A stretch of 64,000 bases of DNA from Tragulus kanchil (Eukaryota; Chordata; Mammalia; Artiodactyla; Tragulidae). The DNA lies in assembly GCA_022376925.1 (NCBI GenBank), contig JAIOJX010000030.1:173843298-173907297 (forward strand), in the 5' to 3' direction. The notes under the pieces are model-generated. The model did no database searches and had not been told where the DNA came from. It saw nothing but the letters and a program-made list of their open reading frames with translations. The position numbers were made by a program, and so were the translations under genes. The first letter of the stretch is position 1; each line of letters starts with the position of its first letter. Of the stretch, positions 33,651 to 47,069 are shown piece after piece.

Positions 33651-35633
33651 AGATTTAAAAAATAAATACAGTCCTGGTTTCTTATTTATTAAACTTGAAA
33701 ACCATAAAAATGACTGTCAAATTGCTCTAAAATCTTCTGAACTATTTATTTCTATTTTATCCTGTTGCAGATGGACATAAGGGAGCCCCTTCCCTGCTCC
33801 GTGATCTACACTGGCAGAAAAAATACACTGATCTGGACTGTGGTGATCACTTGTTTGTCCAAAGTAAGCCCTCGATGTCATGATACCTTCTCTCCTATAA
33901 GTCATGGAGGCCACCAGTAAAGCAAGAGTAGACTTGGGAGGTGAGGTGCTGAGGAAAGCCAAAGAGATCTTTCTGGTTTAACTATAAATATTGCATGGTT
34001 TAGGTGTTGTGCAATGAGTATATGGTTACTACATACCTACATATTTAAAGACCAATGAAAGCCCCTTAAATGGTATTTCCTGTGTAAGATCAACTTAGTG
34101 AAACGCAGAGGGCAAGGCCATAAGGGCAGGCAAAAGGAATATTACAAGTTCTCAAAAAGTATATGTTCAACTAACGTCTGTTCATTGTCAGTGAGTACAC
34201 AGACAGCAGGTATGATGCTAAATCACATGGGTGTATGAGCCACAGTCCCAGCCATCATGGAAGTGATATCTGGTTTGGATGGAAATACCTGTAAATTCAT
34301 TACATCCTTACAAAAATCTAAGCTAGAAATTCCTTCAATTTAAAGTGATAGTGAAAGAAAGGAGGGGTTAATTCTCCCTAAGGGAAAGACAGAATTTCTC
34401 ATTTCTCAGAATGTGACTGCTTTATTAGGGCATTGAGAGATGACTAGAATTAGAATGGCTGGCCATGTCAGCTGGCATTCATTTTTCATAAGTTTGTTTC
34501 TAAAGCTTATAACCCCTAAAATCAATGTGTTCAGCCCTATAAAACTGCCATCTCAAGTCTTAATTCCTGCTAAATTCTGCTCTTCAGATCACTGAAACAC
34601 ACAGAATAACAGGAACAGTGGATAATTTCCATCGAGACACTTGGGGAGTATCATTTGATAACCAGTCCTTTGCTATCTACTTGATCACAGAGATTAGGAA
34701 AGTCACCAAGAACTGAAGTCTTAATCCACAGATATCATTTAAGTGCCCTGGGGGAAGAGCAGCACAGTCAAGTAGCATTCTGTGAACTTCACTGTAGTAG
34801 CTTTTGTGACATTCTAATAAAATTGGCAATTTTTTTCTCATTCAATTAGACATGTTGCCTAAGCCATGGGCTGCCTATCACAGGGACAATAGAATCGTGT
34901 TAAAGCTATGGCTTCAGTGAGATCAACTGAGACTATCCAGAACTACCTGAGAAGACAGCTATCTGTGCTCATTCACCCGGTGTCCAGGAAGAATTCTAGA
35001 GGGTAGTTGAAGAAAAGGAGCTCTTGTGTGTGTAGTTACAAGTAGAAAACCTAAGCCATGTTTTCTTCCACTGGTACAAGTGACTGTTCTACCTTATTTA
35101 AATTCACAAGTGCAGATACACTGTCATTCAAAGACTGGCTGACCCACCTGCCCTCCACCTCATGAATCATTCCTTTTTCTGAATGCACCATGTCAGTAAG
35201 ACCACCTCTGTAGCCACAAATCTTGCTTGTGTGATTGGAAATTGATTCAGGAATTCACTTGATCTTAATATGACAGATGCTTTACATTGATATGCTGCAT
35301 ATTGATACGGCAGATGCTTTTCAATTCCTTTTTTCAGTTTTGTTACCACTTCTTGCTTCTGTTTTTATGCATGCAATAGTATCCCAGGGGAAAATGGTAT
35401 TTGGAGGTTCTTAATTATTCATAAGACAATTCATAAAAGCACTTCTATATTCTAGCATGTAGAATCACACAAAAAATTTCAGTGCTTTCCTTCCATCACC
35501 ATCACTAACAGTTTATATGTTTCTTCCAGGCAGATCGTCCTAAAGCCCACATCTAATTACATTAATATTTACCTAGGAAACTGAGAGTTCCTCAGTGCCT
35601 ACAAATTAAATAGTACTGTAAAATATTATGACA
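33651..35633. other. Long unassigned intergenic stretch
   Basis: About 2 kb with no recognised gene, RNA, young repeat or duplication. The longest frame is 81 codons on the minus strand (33717-33962), without domain signal. Confidence 0.45.
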
Positions 35634-35775
35634 CAGTGTAGTATAAAGTTTAAGAGTATAGCCTCTAGAGTCAGATTGCTTGCTTTTAAACCTAGACCCT
35701 GCCATTTACTGCCTGTGTACACATAAGTGAGTTATTCCTCTGTTTCCAGTTTACTTGTCTATATATTACAGGGAA
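35634..35775 (+). mobile_element. MIR SINE, plus strand
   Basis: GTAGTATAAAGTTTAAGAGT, TAGCCTCTAGAGTCAGATTG, AACCTAGACCCTGCCATTTA and CTGCCTGTGTAC are the MIR head and core. Confidence 0.8.
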
Positions 35776-36254
35776 TAATATATACAACATATTATAAGCA
35801 AAATGCATATTACATATTTCATAACACACATGTGTATGTGTTATATATAATTCATTACACAATAAGCAAGATATATATTTAAAATTTAACATCTAACTAC
35901 AATTAACAAATGACTCTTAGTAATTAACATGAATACAAATGTATACTGTATCTTGCTTATTATATACTCTGTCTGATACATTGTGTGTGGGTGTATGTGT
36001 GTGTGTCTTAGAACACTGCATTGCTAAGAATGTTGTAAGTACACAGGGAACGCTAGCTGTTTTAATTTAGAACCTTTGTATCAGGCATATACTCTGACCC
36101 AACCATCCCTTTCTGGCTTTATCTGTCATGCCTTCTTTGCACCTAGCCTAAATTCCATCCAGACTACATAATTACTGTTCATCTAGCTCTCTAAACCTTT
36201 CAATAGCCATATATTCATTTTTGTTGTCAGAACTATAGAAACCAATCCATCCAC

Positions 36255-36365
36255 AGCTCACACTCGGCATGCCTCTGAAAACCCATTTATTCTTCTTAGG
36301 CTAACTTAAACATTACCCTTCCAGGAAGGCTTCCTTGGTCTTCTTCTTCCACTTTATGCATCTAC
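36255..36365 (+). mobile_element. L2 LINE fragment
   Basis: Weak but ordered L2 blocks, best at TACCCTTCCAGGAAGGCTTC. The C/T-rich sequence from about 36100 may belong to it. Confidence 0.4.
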
Positions 36366-37036
36366 TTAAGAATGGCAATTGTGTTAACTTTAATTTAGTG
36401 GCAGCAGGTTTAGAGAGACTCTATTGAGAAGGAATTAGAGATCTGACTGAGAGATAAAGAACATCAGAGTCAACTGGTGATGTTTGCCATGAGTGCAAGA
36501 ATTAGTGATGCCTGCCATGGGTGAGAGAATGGAAGATAGCATCTATTTGCCGTCTCTGCCTACTTCCCTTTGTTACTAACATCACCAAGACATACGTTAT
36601 CCAACTGATCTTTAACCTACATCTTTGACCAGTTTCATATCTCATATCTTATGAAGAAACAGCCCCATTTTACTCAAATCTGATTGCCTGCAGTATTGAG
36701 CAGTGGCTGGCGTACTATATCTGCCCAAACTTTGTTGAGCAAGTTTAAATTGCTCAATCTCACACTCTTTATTCAAGTACACTCACTTTTTATTTCACCC
36801 TGGGCCTGATTTATGTCTGAGCCAGGAACTCAGGAGATCCTGGGTGGGTTCATGTTATCCCTGTCTGCAATCCTGCTCTACAAGGATCTGTGCCTTCAAA
36901 GACTGAAATCCTAACTAATTCTGACAGCCTCCTAAAGCTTATATTCACTCCTCTTGCCTCATGGTCCTACACGTGCATCTTTGTTGTACTTCTGGTTCAC
37001 TGTATTAAAGATATTTTTCTTATTTTCTGTATTCTT

Positions 37037-37350
37037 CTTTTTTTTTTAATGGTTTCTTTTGGTGGGTGGGTTAGGAGGGAGGGGGCGGGCGGGCCACTTC
37101 TATTGGTCTTTCATTTATTTATTTTTCATCCATCTTTGTTCTTTGGCCCATGTGGGCCTCCCATCGCAGTGGCCTCTGTTGTCGAAGAGCACTGGCTCTG
37201 GGCACATGCGCTCCAGAGCTCCAACTCGGTAATTGGACACATGGGTCCAGCCGCTCCATGGCACGTGGGATCTTCCCAGGCCAGGGATCGAACCAGCGCC
37301 CCTTGCACTGCAAGGCGGTGTCCTCATCCACTGGACCACCAGGAAAGCCC
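37037..37350 (-). mobile_element. Young CHR-type SINE with perfect 17-bp TSD
   Basis: Reversed element: poly-T, a G-rich piece (GGGCGGGCGGGCC), the end motif CACTTCTATTGGTCTTTC, and the reversed head with B box in CAGGGATCGAACCAGCG and ACTGGACCACCAGGAAAGCC. The TSD TTATTTTCTGTATTCTT is exact at 37020-37036 and 37351-37367, so the insertion is fairly recent. The long frames here (36890-37369, 37150-37626 and three reversed) are repeat frames. Confidence 0.95.
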
Positions 37351-37367
37351 TTATTTTCTGTATTCTT

Positions 37368-38991
37368 GATGCTCTGTCATCTGAGACTTTACCAAAAGAG
37401 AAGAATTTGCTTATTCACAGCAGGCCAATTCTTCAAAACCATAAATAACAAACAGTTTAAAAAGGAATATGCCTTCAGAGGTAACCAACCCAATCTAGAG
37501 TCTAAACTCCAAATCACCTCCCTTGTCTGGCTCTTGCACTCCAAGAGGCAATACTCCTCTGCCCTAACTATCCAGAGCCAGGTTTCAGAAAAACAGAAAT
37601 ATATCCTTTATGCCAGAGCCTACTGAGATTATTCAAACTAACCAATCCTAAACCTGCTTCCTCTGTCTTTCTCATGGAAACCAGAATTAAGATCCTGTCT
37701 CAAGCTTCCCCCTTACTCTCTCTGCCTCTTGCCCAACCTTGGTGCTTCTCCATATGGCCACACATGCTGTGGCATGCCCCCTCTTCTTGGAAATATGAGT
37801 AACAAACTATCTTTGCAATGACAGTTCAGTTGTCTTCTGATTTGTGAACCTTACCATACCCGAACAACAATAAAACCTACTTTTAAAAACAACTTCCCAT
37901 TGATTCCTGTTTCCTCACCAAATTTTCAATCTTGCTCTTCAGAGCACATGAGAATCATTATGTGCCTGGAATGACCAATTTTTAAACCCTTGCCTCCATT
38001 AGTCTGGAGATAATCACAGGCATCTTCCTCACTAAATCACCTTTAAGGACTCTCTCCACAGGAGCCCTGCTTCGGTTTATTACCTCCTAGGATAATGCCA
38101 TTAGAGATAATCACATTTTGTAGATACCATCTCCAAAGAACAATTGCCTTAAGAGTCCCTGTTGAGGTATTTTTCATTTATAACAAGATCTTATGATAGT
38201 TAAAAATAAATACAGCACAGAAACCTAATTCTCTGATTCTCTAATGCTGTGAACTGTCATACAGATCAACACACCAGCATGTTTTGGAAAATCTCCCAGC
38301 AGAAGTGAAATTTCATCGTTCTCTCTCTTTTTTTTTTTTCCTCTTATTTTTCTATTCTCTGGGTGAAAAAAAAATGTATGTGTGATGCTACTAATTAATG
38401 CACTTGGACATTTTAAAGTAACTTTTATTTCTAACCATAGTTACACACAGAATTTTTACCAGTAAGAAATAATAACAAGGCATACTGGGAATGAGTATTT
38501 CTATTTAACCTCTTTCCTCTATCAATGTTCTCATCCACCCAGTTAACTATGTGTAACTCTTCACTTTTCTGCCACATATGTCCACATTGCTATTTCTGAA
38601 TTTATTAACTGTAAATATATGTTTATTTTATATTATCGTACAAAATGGGTTTACCTTCCTCAGTTCATTCTCTACCATGTGCATGAACATCTACCTGCCA
38701 CAGACCTATTTTTCTAATTTATTTATATCACAGTTACTAGTTAAATAAATGGTCAGAATTTTATTTTTATTGTATTAATACTGTCATATTTTTGATGTAG
38801 CTTTGCAACTTCTTCCCACAATACACAAAAGCCTCTCCCTATGGTTTTCCAAGATGTTAAAGATATCATTTTCATTTCCCACCCCTGAAATACTTCCCCC
38901 AGGACCTTCTACAGCCCTGTTTGAAACGGATCTATCTTCTCTCTAGATCTGCTATGAAGCTTCTATCTTGGGACTTCCCACCTCTATCATC
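37368..38991. other. Unassigned stretch
   Basis: No gene recognised. T/C-rich parts may be worn LTR or L1 sequence, but I cannot name a family. Short poly-T at 38329-38339. Confidence 0.45.
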
Positions 38992-39904
38992 TGGCACCTC
39001 TCTCTGAGAATGTTCTGTTCCCTGAATTCCATATTTTCTACTTTCTTGGTTTGTTTTCTTATTTTGGTAGAGCACATAATCCAGTATCCTGAGAAAGGTG
39101 AAAATAAATAAAAATATCTGAGATACTCCTTGTTTTAAAATGTCCTTATTAAACACACTTCTTGAGTCAGCATTTAATGTTTTTTCCCTTAGTATAGCAA
39201 GGATATCTCTCTATATTTTTATTTTTCAGGATTTGCTGGGTATAATTCTGATACCCAGTCTTTTGTAAAGAAGCTGCTGCAATGTCTTTGTTTGCTCTCT
39301 GGAAAGTAGGCTCTTCTGTTTATCCTTATTTTTCTCAGGTCTGAGACATTTTTTAATATTATTTCTTTAACATTTCTCCATTGTGTTTTCTCCGTTCTCT
39401 TTTTCTCGAAGACAATTAGGTGGATTCTGGAGCCTCTGGATTAATTCTCTAACCTTCTTACCTTTTCTCAACTGAAGTTCTATTCTACATTTTTGACATT
39501 ATCTTCTAATCTTTGTACTACCTGAAATTTCAGCTACGAAAATTACCATTACCAAGCGGTTTTGTTTTTTTTTTTTCATTCTGACAACGTTCTCTTCTTA
39601 TTTCATGGATGAATGAGCCCTTCTTATTTTTCCAAAAATATCTATTTATAATGCAATTTATTTGTTACCTTTATTCTTTCTCTTTTTTACTGTTTATGTA
39701 TTTGTGTGCTCTGATCTCACTCTTTTGTATTGCAGGTTTACCACAAGTACTTTGTGGTCTTTTTGCTGCCTACCTAATATTAGTTAGAAGACACTAAAGC
39801 TATTTGGACCCCCAATGCACACAGGTAAAGCTGTGGACTAGTGTATTTCACTGTAGAGTGATCTAGCAATGTGAGTGTTTCTGTTGGAGGTGATAGAGGT
39901 CTCT

Positions 39905-40110
39905 GTGCCGTGCTTAGCTGCTCAACTGTGTCTGACTGTGCAACCCCCATGGACTGTAGTCTGCCAGGCTCCTCTGTCCATGAGATTTCTCAGGCAAGAA
40001 TACTGGAGTGGGTTGCCATTTCTTTCTCCAGAGGGTCTTCCCAACCCAGGGATCAAAGCCATGTCTCCCGCACTGGCAGCTGGGTTCTTTACGACAAGCA
40101 CCTCCTGGGT
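39905..40110 (-). mobile_element. Bov-tA SINE, reversed
   Basis: TTAGCTGCTCAACTGTGTCT, CAACCCCCATGGACTGTAGT, GGCAAGAATACTGGAGTGGG, then the reversed tRNA head CCAACCCAGGGATCAAAGCC and GGTTCTTTACGACAAGCACC. The frames here of 81, 117 and 166 codons are repeat frames. Confidence 0.93.
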
Positions 40111-41040
40111 AGATGACAGAGCTACAGGTGGCATGGCCTCTCTCTGGAATGTTCTGTTCCCTGAATTCATTTTCTACTTTCTTGGTTTGTTTTCTTATTT
40201 TGGTAGAGCACATAATCCAGTATCCTGAGAAAGGTGAAAATAAATAAAAATATCTGAGATACTCCTTGTTTTAAAATGTCCTTATTAAACACACTTCTTG
40301 AGTCAGCATTTAATGTTTTTTCCCTTAGTATAGCAAGGATATCTCTCTATATTTTTATTTTTCAGGATTTGCTGGGTATAATTCTGATACCCAGTCTTTT
40401 GTAAAGAAGCTGCTGCAATGTCTTTGTTTGCTCTCTGGAAAGTAGGCTCTTCTGTTTATCCTTATTTTTCTCAGGTCTGAGACATTTTTTAATATTATTT
40501 CTTTAACATTTCTCCATTGTGTTTTCTCCGTTCTCTTTTTCTCGAAGACAATTAGGTGGATTCTGGAGCCTCTGGATTAATTCTCTAACCTTCTTACCTT
40601 TTCTCAACTGAAGTTCTATTCTACATTTTTGACATTATCTTCTAATCTTTGTACTACCTGAAATTTCAGCTACGAAAATTACCATTACCAAGCGGTTTTG
40701 TTTTTTTTTTTTCATTCTGACAACGTTCTCTTCTTATTTCATGGATGAATGAGCCCTTCTTATTTTTCCAAAAATATCTATTTATAATGCAATTTATTTG
40801 TTACCTTTATTCTTTCTCTTTTTTACTGTTTATGTATTTGTGTGCTCTGATCTCACTCTTTTGTATTGCAGGTTTACCACAAGTACTTTGTGGTCTTTTT
40901 GCTGCCTACCTAATATTAGTTAGAAGACACTAAAGCTATTTGGACCCCCAATGCACACAGGTAAAGCTGTGGACTAGTGTATTTCACTGTAGAGTGATCT
41001 AGCAATGTGAGTGTTTCTGTTGGAGGTGATAGAGGTCTCT

Positions 41041-41249
41041 GTGCCGTGCTTAGCTGCTCAACTGTGTCTGACTGTGCAACCCCCATGGACTGTAGTCTGC
41101 CAGGCTCCTCTGTCCATGAGATTTCTCAGGCAAGAATACTGGAGTGGGTTGCCATTTCTTTCTCCAGAGGGTCTTCCCAACCCAGGGATCAAAGCCATGT
41201 CTCTCCCGCACTGGCAGCTGGGTTCTTTACGACAAGCACCTCCTGGGTA
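41041..41249 (-). mobile_element. Bov-tA SINE, reversed, duplicated copy
   Basis: Copy of 39905-40110 through duplication 10, with two extra bases (TCTCTCCCG against TCTCCCG). Confidence 0.93.
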
Positions 41250-41269
41250 GATGACAGAGAGGCTACAGG

Positions 41270-42722
41270 GAGTATGAATCTGACCATGACATTTGGAGAA
41301 AGAAGGCTAGAGCATCTCAGAACTCGGGATGTGTGTTTAATTACTGTTTTATCAGACTGGTGCCTCAGCCATGCTATCTGTGGTGACTGCTGTCCTAGAA
41401 CTTCCCTAGGGAAGGACAAGATAAGGGCAGTCAGTCAGCATCAAGAAGTAAGGCCAGAGTCTTGGTATTTAACTTTCTCTTGCACTGATCTTCTTTATAC
41501 AGCTTAGTGATTCCAACTGCTGAGCATTTCTGAGTTTCTGCAACATAAACTGGCAACTTTCCTCAGAAACTTGAGGATCTTCTCGGCTGGCACCAGTCTC
41601 CTGCTTTCTCTTCTGAGTTTCATCCTCATCAGGGACCAATTCCTTTATAACTGCATCACCTTCCAATATGTGCTGCCCACTCTCATTTGCTATTGTCTCT
41701 TCTCCCTTTCTTGTCTTCGTAGGTCTTTATTTATTCAGTGTCTTTATTCTCCTTATACTGGGGTGTCAGTAGTAACCAAAGGAGATAAAAACATGGGCTC
41801 CCATACCATATATAATTGAAACACAGCCACGTGCATTGTAATGACTAGACTGTTAAAGAAATGAACTAAGACTGTTCACACATGGAAATCAATGTGGTAA
41901 ATGAAGAAACATCCATTTCCACATATAGATCAAGGAGTATCAAAAGCAGGATATAGACCATTACATAATATCATTTAGGCAACGTGCTAAAATAGATCTT
42001 TTGAGTTTTAGATTTATAATATCTCGGTGATATCCAGGAACAGGTATATTTAACAAATTCCTGAGTTATCTTATGTTCAACTACTAATTTAGACAGGCTA
42101 CCTTCTTAAATCCATTAATTTTAGTTATACAACTTACAAAGAATGCATTTCACTGAACTCAATTTTTTTTTCCACTGGGCTTTAGACAATAAGAAATTAA
42201 TATTTATCAAGCACCTAGGCCTTCTCCTGAGCAGCTTTTTATAGAACACTAGAGTGATACAAATAGGTTCCCCACTCTACAGATGATTACATAGTTGTCA
42301 TAAATATTGGGTCATTTAAGGCAGACAACGTGACTAATTAGTCAATTTTGATTTAAATTCTGAGTCTGAACCACTCCTTAGCATACCTCTTTCAGTCAAT
42401 AAAATACTGCTTCATGGTTTCAATAATCAGTTATAATCAGCTAATTACATGTTGGATTTAACCAGTGAACTAACCACTGTTAAAGATCAGATGAGAAATG
42501 TGAAGCATCCCTTACCCTTACCAAGCTTGGGAATTGGATTAAGAAACAAAACAAATACACATGAAATAATCAGAGAGACTCTGTATGCTTTAACATTCCC
42601 CAACATGGATTCCTAAGGATGGTAATATGCATACTGAGTACAGAAAAACACAGGTAGAGGAAAAAGGTATGTTCTATGATCAATAAACTATGGGTGAGTT
42701 AACCTTAAAGAAATGTGTGTTT
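41270..42722. other. Unassigned stretch
   Basis: No gene, RNA or repeat recognised. The frames at 41469-41819 overlap on opposite strands and lack domain signal. Confidence 0.45.
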
Positions 42723-44881
42723 ACTAATTATAAGGCATTTCAGAATCTTTAATATACATGTGCATCATGAATTTCCAAGTGTAAGATGGAGCATGTCCTA
42801 CACATACTTGGGCAGTTAACCCCATCACAACTTAGATAAAATCCCATGGAAAATAATTTGGAAAATGCTAACAGAGTAAGGTGATACACTGACTGTTCAA
42901 AGAAAGTAGAAAGTTCATTGGGACAAAAAGTTCAAGGTGGCTCGAGGAGTGAGAAGGTACCCAGGCTAATATTGGAAGAAATTAGGAAGCCTAAAGTTCA
43001 TCTAATACCACAGAGCTGGGAAAGATGAAGCTAGAATGAGGCTGGCCTGCTTCAGATGGAGGATAGTACCAGAGCAAGAGTTAATACTAGTGCCAAATAG
43101 AAACAGATCCAAAAAGCCTGGGTGGGGGCCTTCTTGTATGGAAACTAAAATAAAATGTCTATGGAACAATGAGATCCACAGTCTCCCAGATCATTCCAAA
43201 CTGTGGTATACTGAAGTTGAAAGGAAAGGGACACTAAGAATTGGCAGACAGAAAAATGATTCTCTTTCCTTACCAGGCAGCCACTCCTGTGATGTTCTGG
43301 AGATTTTATAATGCATGTCTTAAATGTATCTAGTCATATTATAGATATAATAAGTAAAGGAAGCAGTAAACAAATATTACCATTATTATTGGTGATAGAA
43401 TTACCATTTTTAAAACATAAAAGGCATAGTCATTCATTGTGGTGCAATTTCTTATCAACCTTTACCAAAGGAGATGCACAAGGTAGTCATTATCATCTCT
43501 GACATTAATGTAACTGACAAAGAATAAATACAGGTGTCAGAATTCTTTTGGTTGCAAATGACAGTATCCAACTTAAACCAGCTTGGGAGAATTTATTATC
43601 TGTATTAACTCAGAAGGGCATTAGGTCAGTTTAAAGGATCAGGGAAAATAATACAATTGTGTACTTTTATCTTCTCCCCAGGGAATTAGAGAACTTGTCT
43701 ATTTTCTTCATATCATTGACCTAGCTCTTTGAACAGTGACTGACACTCTTAAGGTAAACTAATAAGATACTCACTGAAGAAAAGAACAGCATGGAAAAAA
43801 TTAAAGCACCATGACTAATTATAAGGCATTTCAGAATCTTTAATATACGCATCATGAATTTCCAAGTGTAAGATGGAGCATGTCCTACACATACTTGGGC
43901 AGTTAACCCCATCACAACTTAGATAAAATCCCATGGAAAATAATTTGGAAAATGCTAACAGAGTAAGGTGATACACTGACTGTTCAAAGAAAGTAGAAAG
44001 TTCATTGGGACAAAAAGTTCAAGGTGGCTCGAGGAGTGAGAAGGTACCCAGGCTAATATTGGAAGAAATTAGGAAGCCTAAAGTTCATCTAATACCACAG
44101 AGCTGGGAAAGATGAAGCTAGAATGAGGCTGGCCTGCTTCAGATGGAGGATAGTACCAGAGCAAGAGTTAATACTAGTGCCAAATAGAAACAGATCCAAA
44201 AAGCCTGGGTGGGGGCCTTCTTGTATGGAAACTAAAATAAAATGTCTATGGAACAATGAGATCCACAGTCTCCCAGATCATTCCAAACTGTGGTATACTG
44301 AAGTTGAAAGGAAAGGGACACTAAGAATTGGCAGACAGAAAAATGATTCTCTTTCCTTACCAGGCAGCCACTCCTGTGATGTTCTGGAGATTTTAAAAAT
44401 GCATGTCTTAAATGTATCTAGTCATATTATAGATATAATAAGTAAAGGAAGCAGTAAACAAATATTACCATTATTATTGGTGATAGAATTACCATTTTTA
44501 AAACATAAAAGGCATAGTCATTCATTGTGGTGCAATTTCTTATCAACCTTTACCAAAGGAGATGCACAAGGTAGTCATTATCATCTCTGACATTAATGTA
44601 ACTGACAAAGAATAAATACAGGTGTCAGAATTCTTTTGGTTGCAAATGACAGTATCCAACTTAAACCAGCTTGGGAGAATTTATTATCTGTATTAACTCA
44701 GAAGGGCATTAGGTCAGTTTAAAGGATCAGGGAAAATAATACAATTGTGTACTTTTTATCTTCTCCCCAGGGAATTAGAGAACTTGTCTATTTTCTTCAT
44801 ATCATTGACCTAGCTCTTTGAACAGTGACTGACACTCTTAAGGTAAACTAATAAGATACTCACTGAAGAAAAGAACAGCAT
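42723..44881. repeat. Tandem direct duplication 11 (period about 1088)
   Basis: Bases 42723-43792 recur at 43814-44881. Four bases (ATGT at 42758) are missing near the start of the second copy. The filler at 43793-43813 matches neither side well. A small change near 43309/44397 joins two frames in the second copy that are separate in the first. Confidence 0.96.
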
Positions 44882-46918
44882 AAATACATCCTGAGTAAAA
44901 TAGCAATGACCCTATACACAGGCACCTACATATGACTATAAATAATATGTTCATAAGTACAAAGTACTCTAAAATAAACTGTAATAACTTTTTCAGATTA
45001 AAAAATGTGATAACAGAAAAGAATGTAGGTTTTACAGAAATACTGAATTTTTCCATCAAAAAATATACAAAGAAATTGGTAACATTAATTGAGAAATCAT
45101 TAAAATTATGAAATGGAAGAAACCGCCATTTTACAAATTTGGCAATGACTGCTTACAACTTGTATAATAGCTGCAATCTAAGAATTTCCAGATTCATCAT
45201 AATCTGATTACACTAGCAAGAAGATTAAACTCTGTTTTTCATTTGCATTAAGGAGACATTTAAAGTGAGCATTAATGAAAGAACTTATATTTGGGGGGAA
45301 AGGAGAGCAACTGGGGGAAAAAATGAAGTCAGAATCACTTAAAATGCTTTTAAGTAGCTCATTCAGTTTCAGAGGTTGATGGGCAAAATAAAGGTAAAAT
45401 GTTAAAAGCAACTCATACTCTGGCGGTCCCTTGAAAGCAAGGGGGCAAGCCTGTTCTTAGTTTCACAGCCACTGAAGAATTTTCAAGTAGCAAATTGCTA
45501 TTTATAAAGAGCAACATGGCGGTGATACTTATAAAGGATTACCGTGAAAAAAGCAGTATCTACTGAACTAGAGCCTAGACCATGGGAAAAGAATAACTGA
45601 AGTCTGAGCTAGGGATGTGGAAGTGGAAAAGACATAAAGAAGTGATGGTTTTAAGAAACCTTGAGAGGATGGGCAAAGATGAAGAGGAAACAGCAGCAGG
45701 TGTGGTCAGAGGAGCCTCTCAATCTTGTCTTCACAACTGTTCATTAACAGTCACCCTGCACTGGACACCCGTGCAGAATTCTTTTGGTTGCAAATGACAG
45801 TATCCAACTTAAACCAGCTTGGGAGAATTTATTATCTGTATTAACTCAGAAGGGCATTAGGTCAGTTTAAAGGATCAGGGAAAATAATACAATTGTGTAC
45901 TTTTTATCTTCTCCCCAGGGAATTAGAGAACTTGTCTATTTTCTTCATATCATTGACCTAGCTCTTTGAACAGTGACTGACACTCTTAAGGTAAACTAAT
46001 AAGATACTCACTGAAGAAAAGAACAGCATAAATACATCCTGAGTAAAATAGCAATGACCCTATACACAGGCACCTACATATGACTATAAATAATATGTTC
46101 ATAAGTACAAAGTACTCTAAAATAAACTGTAATAACTTTTTCAGATTAAAAAATGTGATAACAGAAAAGAATGTAGGTTTTACAGAAATACTGAATTTTT
46201 CCATCAAAAAATATACAAAGAAATTGGTAACATTAATTGAGAAATCATTAAAATTATGAAATGGAAGAAACCGCCATTTTACAAATTTGGCAATGACTGC
46301 TTACAACTTGTATAATAGCTGCAATCTAAGAATTTCCAGATTCATCATAATCTGATTACACTAGCAAGAAGATTAAACTCTGTTTTTCATTTGCATTAAG
46401 GAGACATTTAAAGTGAGCATTAATGAAAGAACTTATATTTGGGGGGAAAGGAGAGCAACTGGGGGAAAAAATGAAGTCAGAATCACTTAAAATGCTTTTA
46501 AGTAGCTCATTCAGTTTCAGAGGTTGATGGGCAAAATAAAGGTAAAATGTTAAAAGCAACTCATACTCTGGCGGTCCCTTGAAAGCAAGGGCGCAAGCCT
46601 GTTCTTAGTTTCACAGCCACTGAAGAATTTTCAAGTAGCAAATTGCTATTTATAAAGAGCAACATGGCGGTGATACTTATAAAGGATTACCGTGAAAAAA
46701 GCAGTATCTACTGAACTAGAGCCTAGACCATGGGAAAAGAATAACTGAAGTCTGAGCTAGGGATGTGGAAGTGGAAAAGACATAAAGAAGTGATGGTTTT
46801 AAGAAACCTTGAGAGGATGGGCAAAGATGAAGAGGAAACAGCAGCAGGTGTGGTCAGAGGAGCCTCTCAATCTTGTCTTCACAACTGTTCATTAACAGTC
46901 ACCCTGCACTGGACACCC
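44626..46918. repeat. Tandem direct duplication 12 (period 1148)
   Basis: Bases 44626-45770 recur at 45774-46918, with one G-to-C change noticed at 45452/46592. Only GTG separates the copies (45771-45773). With duplication 11 this makes 43538-43792, 44626-44881 and 45774-46029 a triple. Confidence 0.96.
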
Positions 46919-47069
46919 AGTAGTTTCATTGTCCCCAAAATTTTACATCTCACATCTACTGGTTCCAGTTCTTCCACCCTGACCACACAGGGAGCATATC
47001 ATCCAGGCCTGGCCAATCACAAGACCATTAAAGGTCATGAGACCCAAGCAGGACCAGGCAGCACTCTTC

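Larger units (their letters stand above)
38992..41269. repeat. Tandem direct duplication 10 (period about 1138)
   Basis: Bases 39008-40128 recur at 40147-41269. The seam region 40129-40146 is itself a worn copy of 38992-39007 (both read GGCA, then CCTCTCTCTG). The second copy has a 3-base loss near 40169. The first copy lacks 2 bases at 40062 and 2 at 40121. Indels sit close to the seam side of each copy. Confidence 0.95.

Noticed and set aside
36100..37020. Possible endogenous retroviral LTR, with 37620-37860 considered for the same reason
   Set aside because: Some C/T-rich parts suggested an LTR, but no terminal TG/CA pair, primer-binding site or duplicated LTR was found.
36890..37626. Open frames of 159 and 158 codons on the plus strand, with three more on the minus strand
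   Set aside because: They overlap the CHR-type SINE at 37037-37350 and recur in the other SINEs of this class. They are repeat frames, not exons.
41007..41507. 166-codon open frame
   Set aside because: Most of it is a reversed Bov-tA SINE. The first copy of the same region (39871-40116) has a shorter frame because of a 2-base difference.
44123..44590. 155-codon open frame
   Set aside because: It exists only in one of two near-identical copies and shows no recognisable domain or splice context.
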